NCBI GenBank assembly: GCA_965223125.1
Contig: OZ244984.1
Coordinates: 930,001-994,000 of the forward strand
Length of the DNA: 64,000 nucleotides
DNA from: Pacificispira sp965223125
GTDB lineage: Bacteria; Pseudomonadota; Alphaproteobacteria; UBA8366; Aestuariispiraceae
Direction: 5' to 3'
Part shown: positions 53,574 through 62,602 of the stretch, in pieces
Numbering within the stretch: position 1 is the stretch's first letter
Layout of the letters: each line of letters begins with the position of its first letter
Program-made: the position numbers and the translations under genes
The notes under the pieces: model-generated
Database searches by the model: none
The model's input: the letters and a program-made list of their open reading frames with translations, nothing else
What the model was told of the DNA's origin: nothing

Positions 53574-54791
53574 ATGTTGAACCATTCTGCCCGTCTTCTC
53601 ACAGATGTCACGCTTGCTACCATGATTCCGGGTGAAACGGCCTATGGATTGGTGCAGAACGCGGCGCTGGCCATGACCGGCGGCCGAATCGTTTATGCCG
53701 GTCCGGCGGACGCCCTGCCGCCAGTCTTCGCCGACTGGCCCAGAGAGAGTTGCAATGGAGCTCTGGCAACGCCCGCCTTCATCGACTGCCATACCCATAT
53801 GGTCTATGGCGGCAACCGGGCGCGGGAATTTGAATTGCGCCTTCAGGGGGCCAGCTATGCCGAGATCGCGAAGGCGGGCGGTGGCATCCTGTCCACTGTC
53901 ACCGCAACGCGACAGGCCAGCGAAGATGAATTGCTGGAGGCCGCCCTGCCACGCCTTGATTCCTTCATCGATGAAGGAACCGGGACCGTGGAAATCAAAT
54001 CCGGCTATGGGCTCGACCTCGAAACCGAATTGAAGATGCTGCGCGTTGCCCGCCGGATGGCACAGGAACGCCCGATCACCATTGCCACCACCTTCCTGGC
54101 CGCCCATGCGATCCCACCGGAATTCAAGGGCAATGCCGACGGCTATATTGACTGGATTTGCCGCGAAATCCTGCCTGCTGCCCATGCGGAAGGGCTGGTC
54201 GATGCGGTGGATGCCTTCTGCGAGACGATAGCCTTTGATGCCGTTCAGGTGGCGCGGGTTTTCGAGGCGGCGACCAAGCTGGGCCTGCCGGTGAAACTGC
54301 ATGCCGAACAGCTTTCCAATCTGGGTGGCGCAGCTCTGGCGGCGGGGTTCAAGGCGCTGTCGGCGGATCATCTGGAATATCTGGATCAGGCCGGAATCGA
54401 CGCGATGGCTGAGGCCGGGAGCGTTGCCGTGCTGTTGCCCGGCGCGTTCTACACGCTAAGGGAAACCAAGCTGCCGCCTCTAGATGGATTGCGCGCAGCG
54501 GGGGTTCCGCTGGCCATTGCCACGGACTGCAATCCTGGCTCCTCGCCGATGTTCTCCCCATTGCTGGCCATCAACATGGCCTGCACCCTGTTCCGGATAA
54601 CACCGGAGGAGGCGCTGGCCGGAATCACGCGGGAGGGCGCGCGGGCACTGGGCCTACTGAAGGATCGCGGCACACTGGAGGCGGGCAAGCGCGCCGATAT
54701 CGCCCTCTGGGATGTGGAGACGCCTGCAGAACTGGCCTATCGCTTTGGTTACAATCCCTTGATCCGACGGTTCCATGGAGACGACGAATGA
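53574..54791 (+). CDS. hutI: Imidazolonepropionase
   Basis: Opens 4-imidazolone-5-propionate to formiminoglutamate. The 405-residue amidohydrolase has H73 and H75 (FIDCHTHMVYGGNR), HAEQLSNLGGAALAAG and the DCNPGSSP block. ATG 53574 is 10 nt after AAGGGAG; TTG 53568 is too close. The stop overlaps hutH by 4 bp (ATGA). First gene of hutIHU. Confidence 0.95.
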   Translation: MLNHSARLLTDVTLATMIPGETAYGLVQNAALAMTGGRIVYAGPADALPPVFADWPRESCNGALATPAFIDCHTHMVYGGNRAREFELRLQGASYAEIAKAGGGILSTVTATRQASEDELLEAALPRLDSFIDEGTGTVEIKSGYGLDLETELKMLRVARRMAQERPITIATTFLAAHAIPPEFKGNADGYIDWICREILPAAHAEGLVDAVDAFCETIAFDAVQVARVFEAATKLGLPVKLHAEQLSNLGGAALAAGFKALSADHLEYLDQAGIDAMAEAGSVAVLLPGAFYTLRETKLPPLDGLRAAGVPLAIATDCNPGSSPMFSPLLAINMACTLFRITPEEALAGITREGARALGLLKDRGTLEAGKRADIALWDVETPAELAYRFGYNPLIRRFHGDDE

Positions 54792-56341
54792 CCGATAAAC
54801 CCGAAACCCTGACCCTCGTCCCCGGATCGGTCGGCATCGACGCCTTGCGCCGCATCTATCGCTATGGTGCCACGGTTCACCTGGACCCGACCTGTCGCGA
54901 CAAGGTCCAGGCGGCGGCGGATATCGTCGCGGCAGCAGCGAATGGCAAGGACCCGGTCTATGGCGTCAATACCGGCTTCGGCAAGCTGGCGCAGAAGCGG
55001 ATTGCCCCTGCCGATACCGCGCGGCTGCAACGCAACCTGATCCTGTCTCATTCCAGCGGCGTTGGTGAACCGCTGCCGGATTCCATCGTGCGCCTGATCA
55101 TGTCGCTGAAACTGATCTCGCTGGGACGCGGGGCATCGGGCGTCCGGTGGGAACTGATTTCGTTACTGCAGGATATGCTGCGCCTCGGCGTCACCCCGGT
55201 CATCCCCGGACAGGGCTCTGTCGGGGCCAGCGGCGATCTCGCCCCCCTGGCGCATATGAGTGCGGTGATGATCGGTGAAGGCGAGGCGGTCTTCAACGGC
55301 GACAGACTACCGGGTGGGGAGGCGATGCGGAAAGCAGGCCTGACGCCCATCGTGCTGGGCCCCAAGGAAGGGCTGGCCCTGATCAACGGGACGCAGGTTT
55401 CGACCGCGTTGGCACTGGCCGGACTGTTCGATGCCCATCGCAGTTTCCGCGCGGCACTGGCCTCCGGGGCGCTGTCCACCGATGCCGCGATGGGATCCAG
55501 CGCGCCGTTCCATCCGGAAATCCACACATTGCGCGGACATCAGGGGCAGATCGATTCCGCCCATTCCCTGCGCCTGCTGATGGAAGGCAGCGCCATCCGC
55601 GACAGCCATGCGGTGGACGACGAGCGGGTACAGGACCCCTATTGCATCCGCTGCCAGCCCCAGGTCATGGGGGCCTGCCTTGACCTGCTGCGTGCCTGCA
55701 CCCGCACACTGGTGATCGAGGCGAATGCGGTGACCGACAATCCGCTGATCCTCAGCGACGGGGCAGGCATCGTCTCCGGCGGGAATTTCCATGCCGAACC
55801 GGTCGCCTTTGCCGCCGATCAACTCGCCCTCGTCATCGCCGAGATCGGGTCGATCACCGAGCGACGCATCGCCATGCTGGTGGACCCGGCACTGAACTTC
55901 GGCCTGCCGCCCTTCCTGACCCCTGATCCTGGCGTCAATTCCGGTTTCATGATCGCGGAAGTGACCGCCGCCGCACTCTATTCAGAGAACAAGCAGCGGG
56001 CCAATCCGACCTCCACCGATTCGACACCAACCAGCGCCAATCAGGAAGATCACGTCTCCATGGCCTGTCATGGCGCGAGGCGGTTGATCGACATGAACCG
56101 CAATCTGGAACAGATCGTCGGGATCGAATTGCTGATGGCCGCGCAGGGGGTGGAGATGCGCGGGCCGCTGACCACCAGCCCGCGCCTGCAGGCGGTGATG
56201 GAGAGCATTCGTGCTGAAATCCCGGCCTTGGGCGAAGACAGATATATGTCCCCGGACCTGATCCGGGCGGCGGCGCTGGTCCGCTCCGGTGCGCCGGTCC
56301 GGGCCGCAGGGCGCGACATCTTCCCGATACTGACAGACTGA
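54788..56341 (+). CDS. hutH: Histidine ammonia-lyase
   Basis: Deaminates L-histidine to urocanate, the first step of the pathway. The 517-residue protein carries the MIO cofactor triad A147-S148-G149 (GSVGASGDLAPLAHMS) and the YGVNTGFGKLA segment near residue 58. Translation is coupled to hutI by a 4-bp overlap. Confidence 0.97.
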   Translation: MTDKPETLTLVPGSVGIDALRRIYRYGATVHLDPTCRDKVQAAADIVAAAANGKDPVYGVNTGFGKLAQKRIAPADTARLQRNLILSHSSGVGEPLPDSIVRLIMSLKLISLGRGASGVRWELISLLQDMLRLGVTPVIPGQGSVGASGDLAPLAHMSAVMIGEGEAVFNGDRLPGGEAMRKAGLTPIVLGPKEGLALINGTQVSTALALAGLFDAHRSFRAALASGALSTDAAMGSSAPFHPEIHTLRGHQGQIDSAHSLRLLMEGSAIRDSHAVDDERVQDPYCIRCQPQVMGACLDLLRACTRTLVIEANAVTDNPLILSDGAGIVSGGNFHAEPVAFAADQLALVIAEIGSITERRIAMLVDPALNFGLPPFLTPDPGVNSGFMIAEVTAAALYSENKQRANPTSTDSTPTSANQEDHVSMACHGARRLIDMNRNLEQIVGIELLMAAQGVEMRGPLTTSPRLQAVMESIRAEIPALGEDRYMSPDLIRAAALVRSGAPVRAAGRDIFPILTD

Positions 56342-56366
56342 AGACAGCAAAAGAGGAAACGATCCG

Positions 56367-58040
56367 ATGTCCAATCCCCGCCACAATACCCGCATCGTGC
56401 GCGCGCCCAGGGGCGATCAACTGATCTGCAAGTCCTGGATGACCGAGGCCCCCTATCGCATGTTGATGAACAATCTCGACCCGGAAGTCGCGGAAAATCC
56501 GAACGAGTTGGTCGTCTATGGCGGTATCGGCCGCGCGGCACGGACCTGGAGCGATTTCGACGCCATCGGCGAGACGCTGAAGACATTGAGCGACGAGGAA
56601 ACACTGCTGGTCCAGTCGGGAAAGCCGGTCGGAGTCTTCCGGACCCACAAGGATGCGCCGCGTGTCCTGATCGCCAATTCCAATCTGGTGCCGCACTGGG
56701 CGACCTGGGAGCATTTTCACAAGCTCGATAAGATCGGGCTGATGATGTATGGCCAGATGACGGCAGGATCCTGGATCTACATCGGGACACAGGGCATCGT
56801 GCAGGGCACCTACGAGACCTTCGCCGAGGCGGGTCGTCAGCATTATGGTGGCGACCTGACCGGTAAATGGGTGCTGACCGGTGGTCTGGGCGGGATGGGT
56901 GGCGCACAGCCGCTGGCCGCCGTGATGGCGGGCGCGTGCTGCCTGGCCGTCGAATGCGACAGTGACCGGATCGATTTCCGCCTGCGCACCCGCTATGTCG
57001 ATGAGCGCGCCGAAACACTGGACGACGCGCTGGCGATGATCGACCGCTGGACGAAAGCGGGCGAAGCGAAGTCGGTCGGGCTGCTGGGCAATGCAGCAGA
57101 CGTATTCACCGAACTGGCGGCCCGCAGCGTGCGCCCGGACATCGTCACCGACCAGACCTCCGCCCATGATCCGATCAACGGCTACCTGCCCCAGGGCTGG
57201 ACCATGGCCCAGTGGAAAGAGAAACGTGAAAGCGATCCGGCGGCAGTGGAGAAAGCCGCCCGTGCCTCCATGCGCGTCCATGTCGAGGCAATGCTGAAGT
57301 TCCATGCAGCCGGCATTCCAACTCTCGACTACGGCAACAACATCCGGCAGGTCGCCAAGGAAGAAGGGCTGAAAAATGCCTTCGACTTCCCCGGTTTCGT
57401 CCCGGCCTATATCCGCCCGCTCTTCTGTCGCGGGATTGGCCCGTTCCGCTGGGTCGCCCTGTCCGGCGATCCGGAAGATATCTACAAGACCGACCAGAAG
57501 GTGAAGGAACTGATTCCCGACGATGCACATCTGCACAACTGGCTCGACATGGCGCGGGAGCGGATTGCCTTCCAGGGCCTGCCCGCGCGGATCTGCTGGG
57601 TCGGTCTAGGTCAGCGCCATCGCCTTGGCCTCGCCTTCAACGAGATGGTCGCCAGCGGCGAGTTGAAAGCGCCGGTCGTGATCGGGCGCGATCATCTGGA
57701 CAGCGGCTCCGTCGCCAGCCCGAACCGGGAGACCGAGGCGATGAAGGACGGCTCCGATGCCGTTTCCGACTGGCCGCTTTTGAATGCCCTGCTGAACTGT
57801 GCTTCCGGCGCGACCTGGGTCTCGCTGCATCACGGCGGAGGCGTCGGCATGGGATTCAGCCAGCATTCCGGGATGGTGATCTGCTGCGACGGCAGTGCGG
57901 ATGCCGCCCGGCGCATCGACCGGGTTCTGTGGAACGATCCGGCGACCGGCGTCATGCGCCATGCCGATGCGGGCTATGACATCGCGCTAGACTGTGCCCG
58001 CGAACACGGACTGCGTCTGCCGGGCATTCTGGGGAATTGA
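56367..58040 (+). CDS. hutU: Urocanate hydratase
   Basis: Hydrates urocanate to imidazolonepropionate using NAD as electrophile. The 557-residue length is standard. The NAD-binding GGLGGMGGA (172-180) and the active-site C410 (ARICWVGLGQRHRLGL) are present. It is 25 bp after hutH with AGAGGAAA before the ATG. Confidence 0.97.
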   Translation: MSNPRHNTRIVRAPRGDQLICKSWMTEAPYRMLMNNLDPEVAENPNELVVYGGIGRAARTWSDFDAIGETLKTLSDEETLLVQSGKPVGVFRTHKDAPRVLIANSNLVPHWATWEHFHKLDKIGLMMYGQMTAGSWIYIGTQGIVQGTYETFAEAGRQHYGGDLTGKWVLTGGLGGMGGAQPLAAVMAGACCLAVECDSDRIDFRLRTRYVDERAETLDDALAMIDRWTKAGEAKSVGLLGNAADVFTELAARSVRPDIVTDQTSAHDPINGYLPQGWTMAQWKEKRESDPAAVEKAARASMRVHVEAMLKFHAAGIPTLDYGNNIRQVAKEEGLKNAFDFPGFVPAYIRPLFCRGIGPFRWVALSGDPEDIYKTDQKVKELIPDDAHLHNWLDMARERIAFQGLPARICWVGLGQRHRLGLAFNEMVASGELKAPVVIGRDHLDSGSVASPNRETEAMKDGSDAVSDWPLLNALLNCASGATWVSLHHGGGVGMGFSQHSGMVICCDGSADAARRIDRVLWNDPATGVMRHADAGYDIALDCAREHGLRLPGILGN

Positions 58041-58142
58041 GGAAAAAAAACATCGCGACGAAATTATGTGTAATCAAATCGACACGGTTCCGTCATCTGG
58101 TGTAGGATTTTGCAGTGCAACATCAACAGGGAGTGTTGAACC

Positions 58143-59237
58143 ATGAAAAGACGTGACTTTCTGAAAGCGACCGGTGTCGCCACGGCAGGCCTGGCTGCGA
58201 GCAGCCTTGCCGCACCGGCCATTGCCCAGGGCGTGCAGGAATGGAAGATGGTGACTGCCTGGCCGAAGAACTTGCCCGGCCCCGGTGTCGCGGCACAGAT
58301 GCTGGCCGACCGGATCACGGCGCTGAGCGGCGGCAAGCTGACGGTGAAACTGTTCGCAGCAGGTGAACTGGTCCCCGGCCCCGGCGTGTTCGACGCGGTC
58401 TCCGAAGGAACGGCGGACCTCTTCCACGCGGTCCCGGCCTATTGGGGATCGAAGTCCAAGGGCATTCTGTTGTTCGGCTCACAGCCCTTCGGTCTGCGCG
58501 CGGACGAACAGGTCGGCTGGTTGACCCATGGCGGCGGTCAGGCGCTCTATGACGAGATCTATGGCCAGTTCAACCTGAAACCCTTCCTCTGCGGCAATTC
58601 CGGGCCGCAATGGGCAGGCTGGTTCCGCAATGAGATCAAGAGCGTTGACGACCTGAAGGGCTTACGTTTCCGCACCACCGGTCTGGCCTCGGAAATGTGC
58701 GCGAAACTTGGCATGGCGGTGCAGGCCATGGGCGGGCGTGACATGTTCCAGGGCATGCAGTCGGGTGCTCTGGACGCCGGGGAATTCATCGGCCCCTGGA
58801 CCGATTCCGCGCTCGGTTTCTATCAGGTCGCCCCGTATTACTACTGGCCGGGCGTTGGTGAGCCGTCCTCGGCGGAAGAATGCGTCGTCAATAAGGCGGC
58901 CTATGACGCACTGGAACCGTCGCTGCAACTGGCCGTCGAGGTTGCCTGCAAGTCGCTCTACAATGATGTCTGGACAGAATATTCCACCAAGCACGCGCTG
59001 GCACTTCAGCAACTGGTGGCGGAAAAGGGCGTCCAGGTCCGCATGCTGCCGGAAGACGTCATCACCGCCATGGGCAATGCCGCCGGTGAGGTGATGTCCG
59101 ACCTGCGTGACAACAGCGATGAACTGGTGAAACGGATTGTCGAGAGCTTCCTTGCCTATCGCGCCTCGATCTCCGAATACATGGTCTATGCGGACAATGG
59201 GCAGATGAACGCCCGCGCGATGGACTATAAATACTAA
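58143..59237 (+). CDS. TRAP transporter substrate-binding protein (FcbT1/TakP type)
   Basis: Periplasmic binding protein of 364 residues with a twin-arginine leader (MKRRDFLKATGVATAG, cleavage near AIAQ29). The body matches the TRAP DctP family branch with TakP and FcbT1, including the ligand-carboxylate arginine region GLRFRTTG (174-180). The ligand is probably an organic acid. Location 102 bp after hutU suggests urocanate, a histidine breakdown product or 2-oxoglutarate-like acids, but that is inference. Confidence 0.9.
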   Translation: MKRRDFLKATGVATAGLAASSLAAPAIAQGVQEWKMVTAWPKNLPGPGVAAQMLADRITALSGGKLTVKLFAAGELVPGPGVFDAVSEGTADLFHAVPAYWGSKSKGILLFGSQPFGLRADEQVGWLTHGGGQALYDEIYGQFNLKPFLCGNSGPQWAGWFRNEIKSVDDLKGLRFRTTGLASEMCAKLGMAVQAMGGRDMFQGMQSGALDAGEFIGPWTDSALGFYQVAPYYYWPGVGEPSSAEECVVNKAAYDALEPSLQLAVEVACKSLYNDVWTEYSTKHALALQQLVAEKGVQVRMLPEDVITAMGNAAGEVMSDLRDNSDELVKRIVESFLAYRASISEYMVYADNGQMNARAMDYKY

Positions 59238-59248
59238 GCCCCGCATTC

Positions 59249-59288
59249 CCCTGCCGACCCGGATTATTGGGTCGGCAGGGTATTTTCT
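59249..59288 (+). promoter_or_regulatory. Hairpin between TRAP binding-protein and permease genes
   Basis: Perfect 12-bp stem (CCCTGCCGACCC / GGGTCGGCAGGG) with an 8-nt loop, followed by TATTTTCT. It has terminator form, yet the permease gene starts 17 bp further on with no other promoter seen. Partial termination would favour excess binding protein. Confidence 0.65.
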
Positions 59289-59304
59289 ATAAGGACAGAA
59301 GGAC

Positions 59305-59823
59305 GTGCTACACCTCGCCGATGCGCTGGACCGGGTGAACCGCATTGTCGGACTGACGGTGCGGTGGCTGGCAGTTGCCATGATCGTACTACAATTCGCT
59401 GTCGTCCTGCTGCGCTATGGCTTTGGCATCAGTTTCATCTTCCTGGATGAAGGCGTGCTCTATCTTCACGGCATGATCTTCATGCTGGGGGCGGGATATA
59501 CCCTGCTGGTCGATCAGCATGTTCGGGTCGATATCTTCTACGGGCGCTGGTCACCGGTGGGCCGCGCGCGGATCGATGCGCTGGGCGCGGCATTGACCGT
59601 CATTCCGGGCAGTCTGGTGATTGCCTGGTATTCCTGGCCCTTCGTCTTCAATAGTTGGAAGAATCTCGATGGTGCGATTTCCGTTGGCGGCATTCCTGCC
59701 TCCTTCCTGCTGAAATCCTTAATCCCGGCCTTTTGCATCCTGCTGGCGATACAAGGACTCGCCTGTCTGTTTCGGGATATTAACCGCCTGAATAACACCC
59801 GCCTGCGGGAGAGCCGCACGTGA
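59305..59823 (+). CDS. TRAP transporter small permease (DctQ-type)
   Basis: Inner-membrane protein of 172 residues with four helices. It has the DctQ family signature around FLDEGVLYLHGMIFMLGAGYTLLVDQHVRVDIFY. The start codon at 59305 is GTG after AAGGACAGAAGGAC. It overlaps the large permease gene by 4 bp. Confidence 0.88.
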   Translation: MLHLADALDRVNRIVGLTVRWLAVAMIVLQFAVVLLRYGFGISFIFLDEGVLYLHGMIFMLGAGYTLLVDQHVRVDIFYGRWSPVGRARIDALGAALTVIPGSLVIAWYSWPFVFNSWKNLDGAISVGGIPASFLLKSLIPAFCILLAIQGLACLFRDINRLNNTRLRESRT

Positions 59824-61391
59824 ACCCGTTCGATTATCTCGACATCCTGATGTTCGCCGCGCTCTGCGGTGCGATCCTTCTTGGCTATCCCGTGACTTTC
59901 ACCCTGCTGGGTGTCGCCTTCGTCTTCGCCCTGATGGGCGGTCTGACCGGGCATTTCGATGGCAGTCTGCTGGGCGCACTGTCGCAGCGGATCTACGGGA
60001 TCATGACCAATCCGGTGCTGATCGCAATTCCGGTCTTTGTCTTCATGGGTTCGGTGCTGGAAAAAAGCCGGATCGCCGAAGACCTGCTGGAACAGATGGG
60101 ACGGCTGTTCGGGTCAATCCGCGGCGGACTTGCCGTCTCCGTCGTTGTCGTCGGCGGATTGCTGGCCGCCTCGACCGGCATTGTCGGGGCAACCGTAGTA
60201 ACGATGGGCCTGATTGCCTTGCCCGCAATGTTGCACAATGGCTATGACAAGCGCCTGGCGGCGGGGACGGTCTGCACGGCGGGAACGCTGGGTCAGATCA
60301 TCCCGCCCTCGACCCTGCTGATCATCCTCTCCGATGTGATGTCGAATGCCTATCAGCAAGCGCAATTCGCTGAGGGAAAGTTTACCGTAGAGACGATCAG
60401 CGTGGGCCAGGTCTTCGCCTCGGCACTGATCCCCGGTCTCGTCCTGGTCGTTCTTTATATCGCCTTCATCCTGCTGATCGCCTTCTTGCGGCCGGGTCTG
60501 GCCCCGGCCTTGCCCCGCCATGCCCAGGCAGGGGAAAAAGGTCAGACGCGGCGCGTGATCTCTGTTCTTGTCCCGCCCGTCCTTCTGATCGTTGCCGTGT
60601 TGGGTTCGATCCTCGGCGGCATCGCAACCCCGACGGAGGCCGCATCGGTCGGCGCGGTTGGCGCGGTGCTGCTGGCAGCGCTGCGGATTGCGGAACCCGC
60701 CGCTCGACGCTGGATCCTGATTGGGACAGTGGCGCTCGGCATCTTCGCCATACTGGTCGGTGTGGCCCCGGTTCGCCTGCAACGAGGCGATCTGACGGGG
60801 GGCGACATGGTGATCGGAGGGATCGGCGTGCTGCTGATGGCCGTCATCGGCATCGGCTTGCTGCGCGGCTTCATCGTCACCGGGCGCGCCGGAATCCTGC
60901 GCGATGCGGCGACCAGCACAATGACCGTAACGGCGATGATCTTCGCCACGATTATCGGGGCCAATGTCTTCTCCCTCGTCTTCCGGGGACTGGGTGGCGA
61001 TGCGCGGATCGAGGAATTCCTGACCCTGATGCCCGGCGGCGCGGACGGGGCGCTGATCTTCGTCATGCTGATGATCTTCGTGCTGGGCTTCTTCCTCGAT
61101 TTCGTCGAGATATCGGTGATCCTGCTGCCCATCGTCGCCCCGGCGCTGATCCTGATGGGGCATGATCCGATCTGGCTATCGGTCCTGATCGCGATCAATC
61201 TTCAGACCAGTTTTCTGACCCCGCCCTTCGGCTTCTCGCTGTTCTATTTGCGCGGTGCGGCTCCACCGGAAATCACCACCGGCATCATCTATGCGGGCGT
61301 CCTTCCCTATATCGGCCTGCAATTCCTGGCCGTCGCCGCCGTCTGGATGATCCCCACCCTGGCAACCGCATTGCCAAACTGGCTGTTTTAG
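59820..61391 (+). CDS. TRAP transporter large permease (DctM/FcbT3 type)
   Basis: Inner-membrane permease of 523 residues, about 80-90 longer than the common DctM. The extra length is a segment at about 285-350 with two more predicted helices (RRWILIGTVALGIFAILVG and MVIGGIGVLLMAVIGIG), as in the FcbT3 subgroup. Conserved ends GYPVTFTLLGVAFVFALMGG and FLTPPFGFSLFYLRG are intact. It forms the sodium-coupled symporter with the preceding two genes. Confidence 0.92.
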   Translation: MNPFDYLDILMFAALCGAILLGYPVTFTLLGVAFVFALMGGLTGHFDGSLLGALSQRIYGIMTNPVLIAIPVFVFMGSVLEKSRIAEDLLEQMGRLFGSIRGGLAVSVVVVGGLLAASTGIVGATVVTMGLIALPAMLHNGYDKRLAAGTVCTAGTLGQIIPPSTLLIILSDVMSNAYQQAQFAEGKFTVETISVGQVFASALIPGLVLVVLYIAFILLIAFLRPGLAPALPRHAQAGEKGQTRRVISVLVPPVLLIVAVLGSILGGIATPTEAASVGAVGAVLLAALRIAEPAARRWILIGTVALGIFAILVGVAPVRLQRGDLTGGDMVIGGIGVLLMAVIGIGLLRGFIVTGRAGILRDAATSTMTVTAMIFATIIGANVFSLVFRGLGGDARIEEFLTLMPGGADGALIFVMLMIFVLGFFLDFVEISVILLPIVAPALILMGHDPIWLSVLIAINLQTSFLTPPFGFSLFYLRGAAPPEITTGIIYAGVLPYIGLQFLAVAAVWMIPTLATALPNWLF

Positions 61392-61425
61392 CAACCTGTG
61401 CGCCCCGGATACCTCGAATACATCG

Positions 61426-61821
61426 TCAGTCTGGGGTCTTCCAGTTGCTTTCCGCCTCGGCGCGGGCCGCGTCGCTTTCGTAACTGGCCCAAGGACGGTC
61501 CGTACCGGTTTTCGGCAGGGTTTCAGGTGACTCGTTGCGGTGCAGATGGGTCTTGGCGATGAAATGAGCCGTGATCGGGGCGGTCAGGAACAGGAACAGC
61601 GTGATCAGCAACTCGTGGAAAGACAGGCCGTCGCCCAGAAACAGGAAGAACAGCATCGAGGCGATTAGTACGCCGCCGACGCCCAGGGTGGTTGCCTTGG
61701 TGGGAGCATGCAGACGAGTCATCGGGTCGGGCAGCTTGATCAGGCCGTAGGAGCCGACAAGGCCAAATATCCCGCTGATGATCAGGCAGGCGACGATCAG
61801 GATTTCGACGATCAGGGTCAT
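61426..61821 (-). CDS. mnhG: Multisubunit Na+/H+ antiporter subunit G
   Basis: A 131-residue membrane protein with three helices (about 8-28, 40-62 and 66-88) and the family's KLPDPMTRLHAPTKATTLGVGG block. The long soluble tail (about 95-131) is charged. Last gene of the Mrp/Mnh operon, 9 bp after subunit F. Confidence 0.9.
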   Translation of the reverse strand: MTLIVEILIVACLIISGIFGLVGSYGLIKLPDPMTRLHAPTKATTLGVGGVLIASMLFFLFLGDGLSFHELLITLFLFLTAPITAHFIAKTHLHRNESPETLPKTGTDRPWASYESDAARAEAESNWKTPD

Positions 61822-61830
61822 GACATCCCC

Positions 61831-62100
61831 CTATTCGATGATATCGCCGCGCAGCAGGAAGCGCGTATAGGCGACGGTGGAGATGAAACCGGTCATGGCC
61901 AGCAGCATCGAGGCCTCGAAATAGACCGTGGTCCCGTTCAGGATGCCATACAGGCCCAGCAGGGCGATCGCATTGATCACCATCGTATCCAGTGCCAGTA
62001 TCCGGTCGCCGACGCCCGGTGCCTTCACGATACGATAGAGATTCATCAGCAGAGCCAGCCCGAAACAGGCGAAAGCGAAGATCAGCGCATAATGAATCAT
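61831..62100 (-). CDS. mnhF: Multisubunit Na+/H+ antiporter subunit F
   Basis: An 89-residue protein with three helices and the GDRILALDTMVINAIALLGLYG segment typical of MnhF/MrpF. Overlaps subunit E by 4 bp (ATGA). Confidence 0.9.
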   Translation of the reverse strand: MIHYALIFAFACFGLALLMNLYRIVKAPGVGDRILALDTMVINAIALLGLYGILNGTTVYFEASMLLAMTGFISTVAYTRFLLRGDIIE

Positions 62101-62588
62101 TCGAAGATCTCCTTCAGGCGGCGTTCGTAACGGTTCTTGATCTCATCCCGCACGGCATCGGGGTCGGGCGCATCCAGACAGTGGACAAGCAGGCTGCGCC
62201 CGCAAGCCGACAGATCGCTGGAGACGGTGCCCGGCGTCATGGTGATCGTCCCGGCCAGCACCGTGATCGCCTCTGGCGAACGAATATCCAGCGGAATCGT
62301 CACCCAGTTCGGCCTCATGTCGCTGTTGCGCTTGAACAGGATGGTCTTCGCAACGACAACATTGGCAACGACGATATCCCAGAGCACAACCAGCAGATAT
62401 TCAACGATCATCGGAAAATTGGCCAGTCGAGGCCGGTTCGGCCAGTAAGGCGCGGTCATGATCGGGATCGCCAAACCCAGGATCAGGCCCAGAACCAGAT
62501 TGCCGAGGCTGAGTGAGTTCATCAGCATCTGCCAAACCACGACCAGCAGCAGTGTCAGCCAGGGATGCGGCAGAATCTTACGGATCAT
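62097..62588 (-). CDS. mnhE: Multisubunit Na+/H+ antiporter subunit E
   Basis: A 163-residue membrane protein with N-terminal helices (about 10-45) and the C-terminal soluble part containing TVLAGTITMTPGTVSSDLS, the MnhE signature. It lies between subunits D and F in the canonical order. Confidence 0.92.
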   Translation of the reverse strand: MIRKILPHPWLTLLLVVVWQMLMNSLSLGNLVLGLILGLAIPIMTAPYWPNRPRLANFPMIVEYLLVVLWDIVVANVVVAKTILFKRNSDMRPNWVTIPLDIRSPEAITVLAGTITMTPGTVSSDLSACGRSLLVHCLDAPDPDAVRDEIKNRYERRLKEIFE

Positions 62589-62602
62589 CGTCGTGCCTCC
62601 CC

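Noticed and set aside
55947..57536. Open frame of 529 codons antisense to hutH/hutU
   Set aside because: It lies wholly opposite two well-supported genes, has no recognisable domain and has skewed composition; GC-rich codon bias leaves the opposite strand open.
60114..61163. Open frame of 349 codons antisense to the TRAP large permease
   Set aside because: Low-complexity His/Asp/Gln-rich product, a mirror of a membrane-protein gene.
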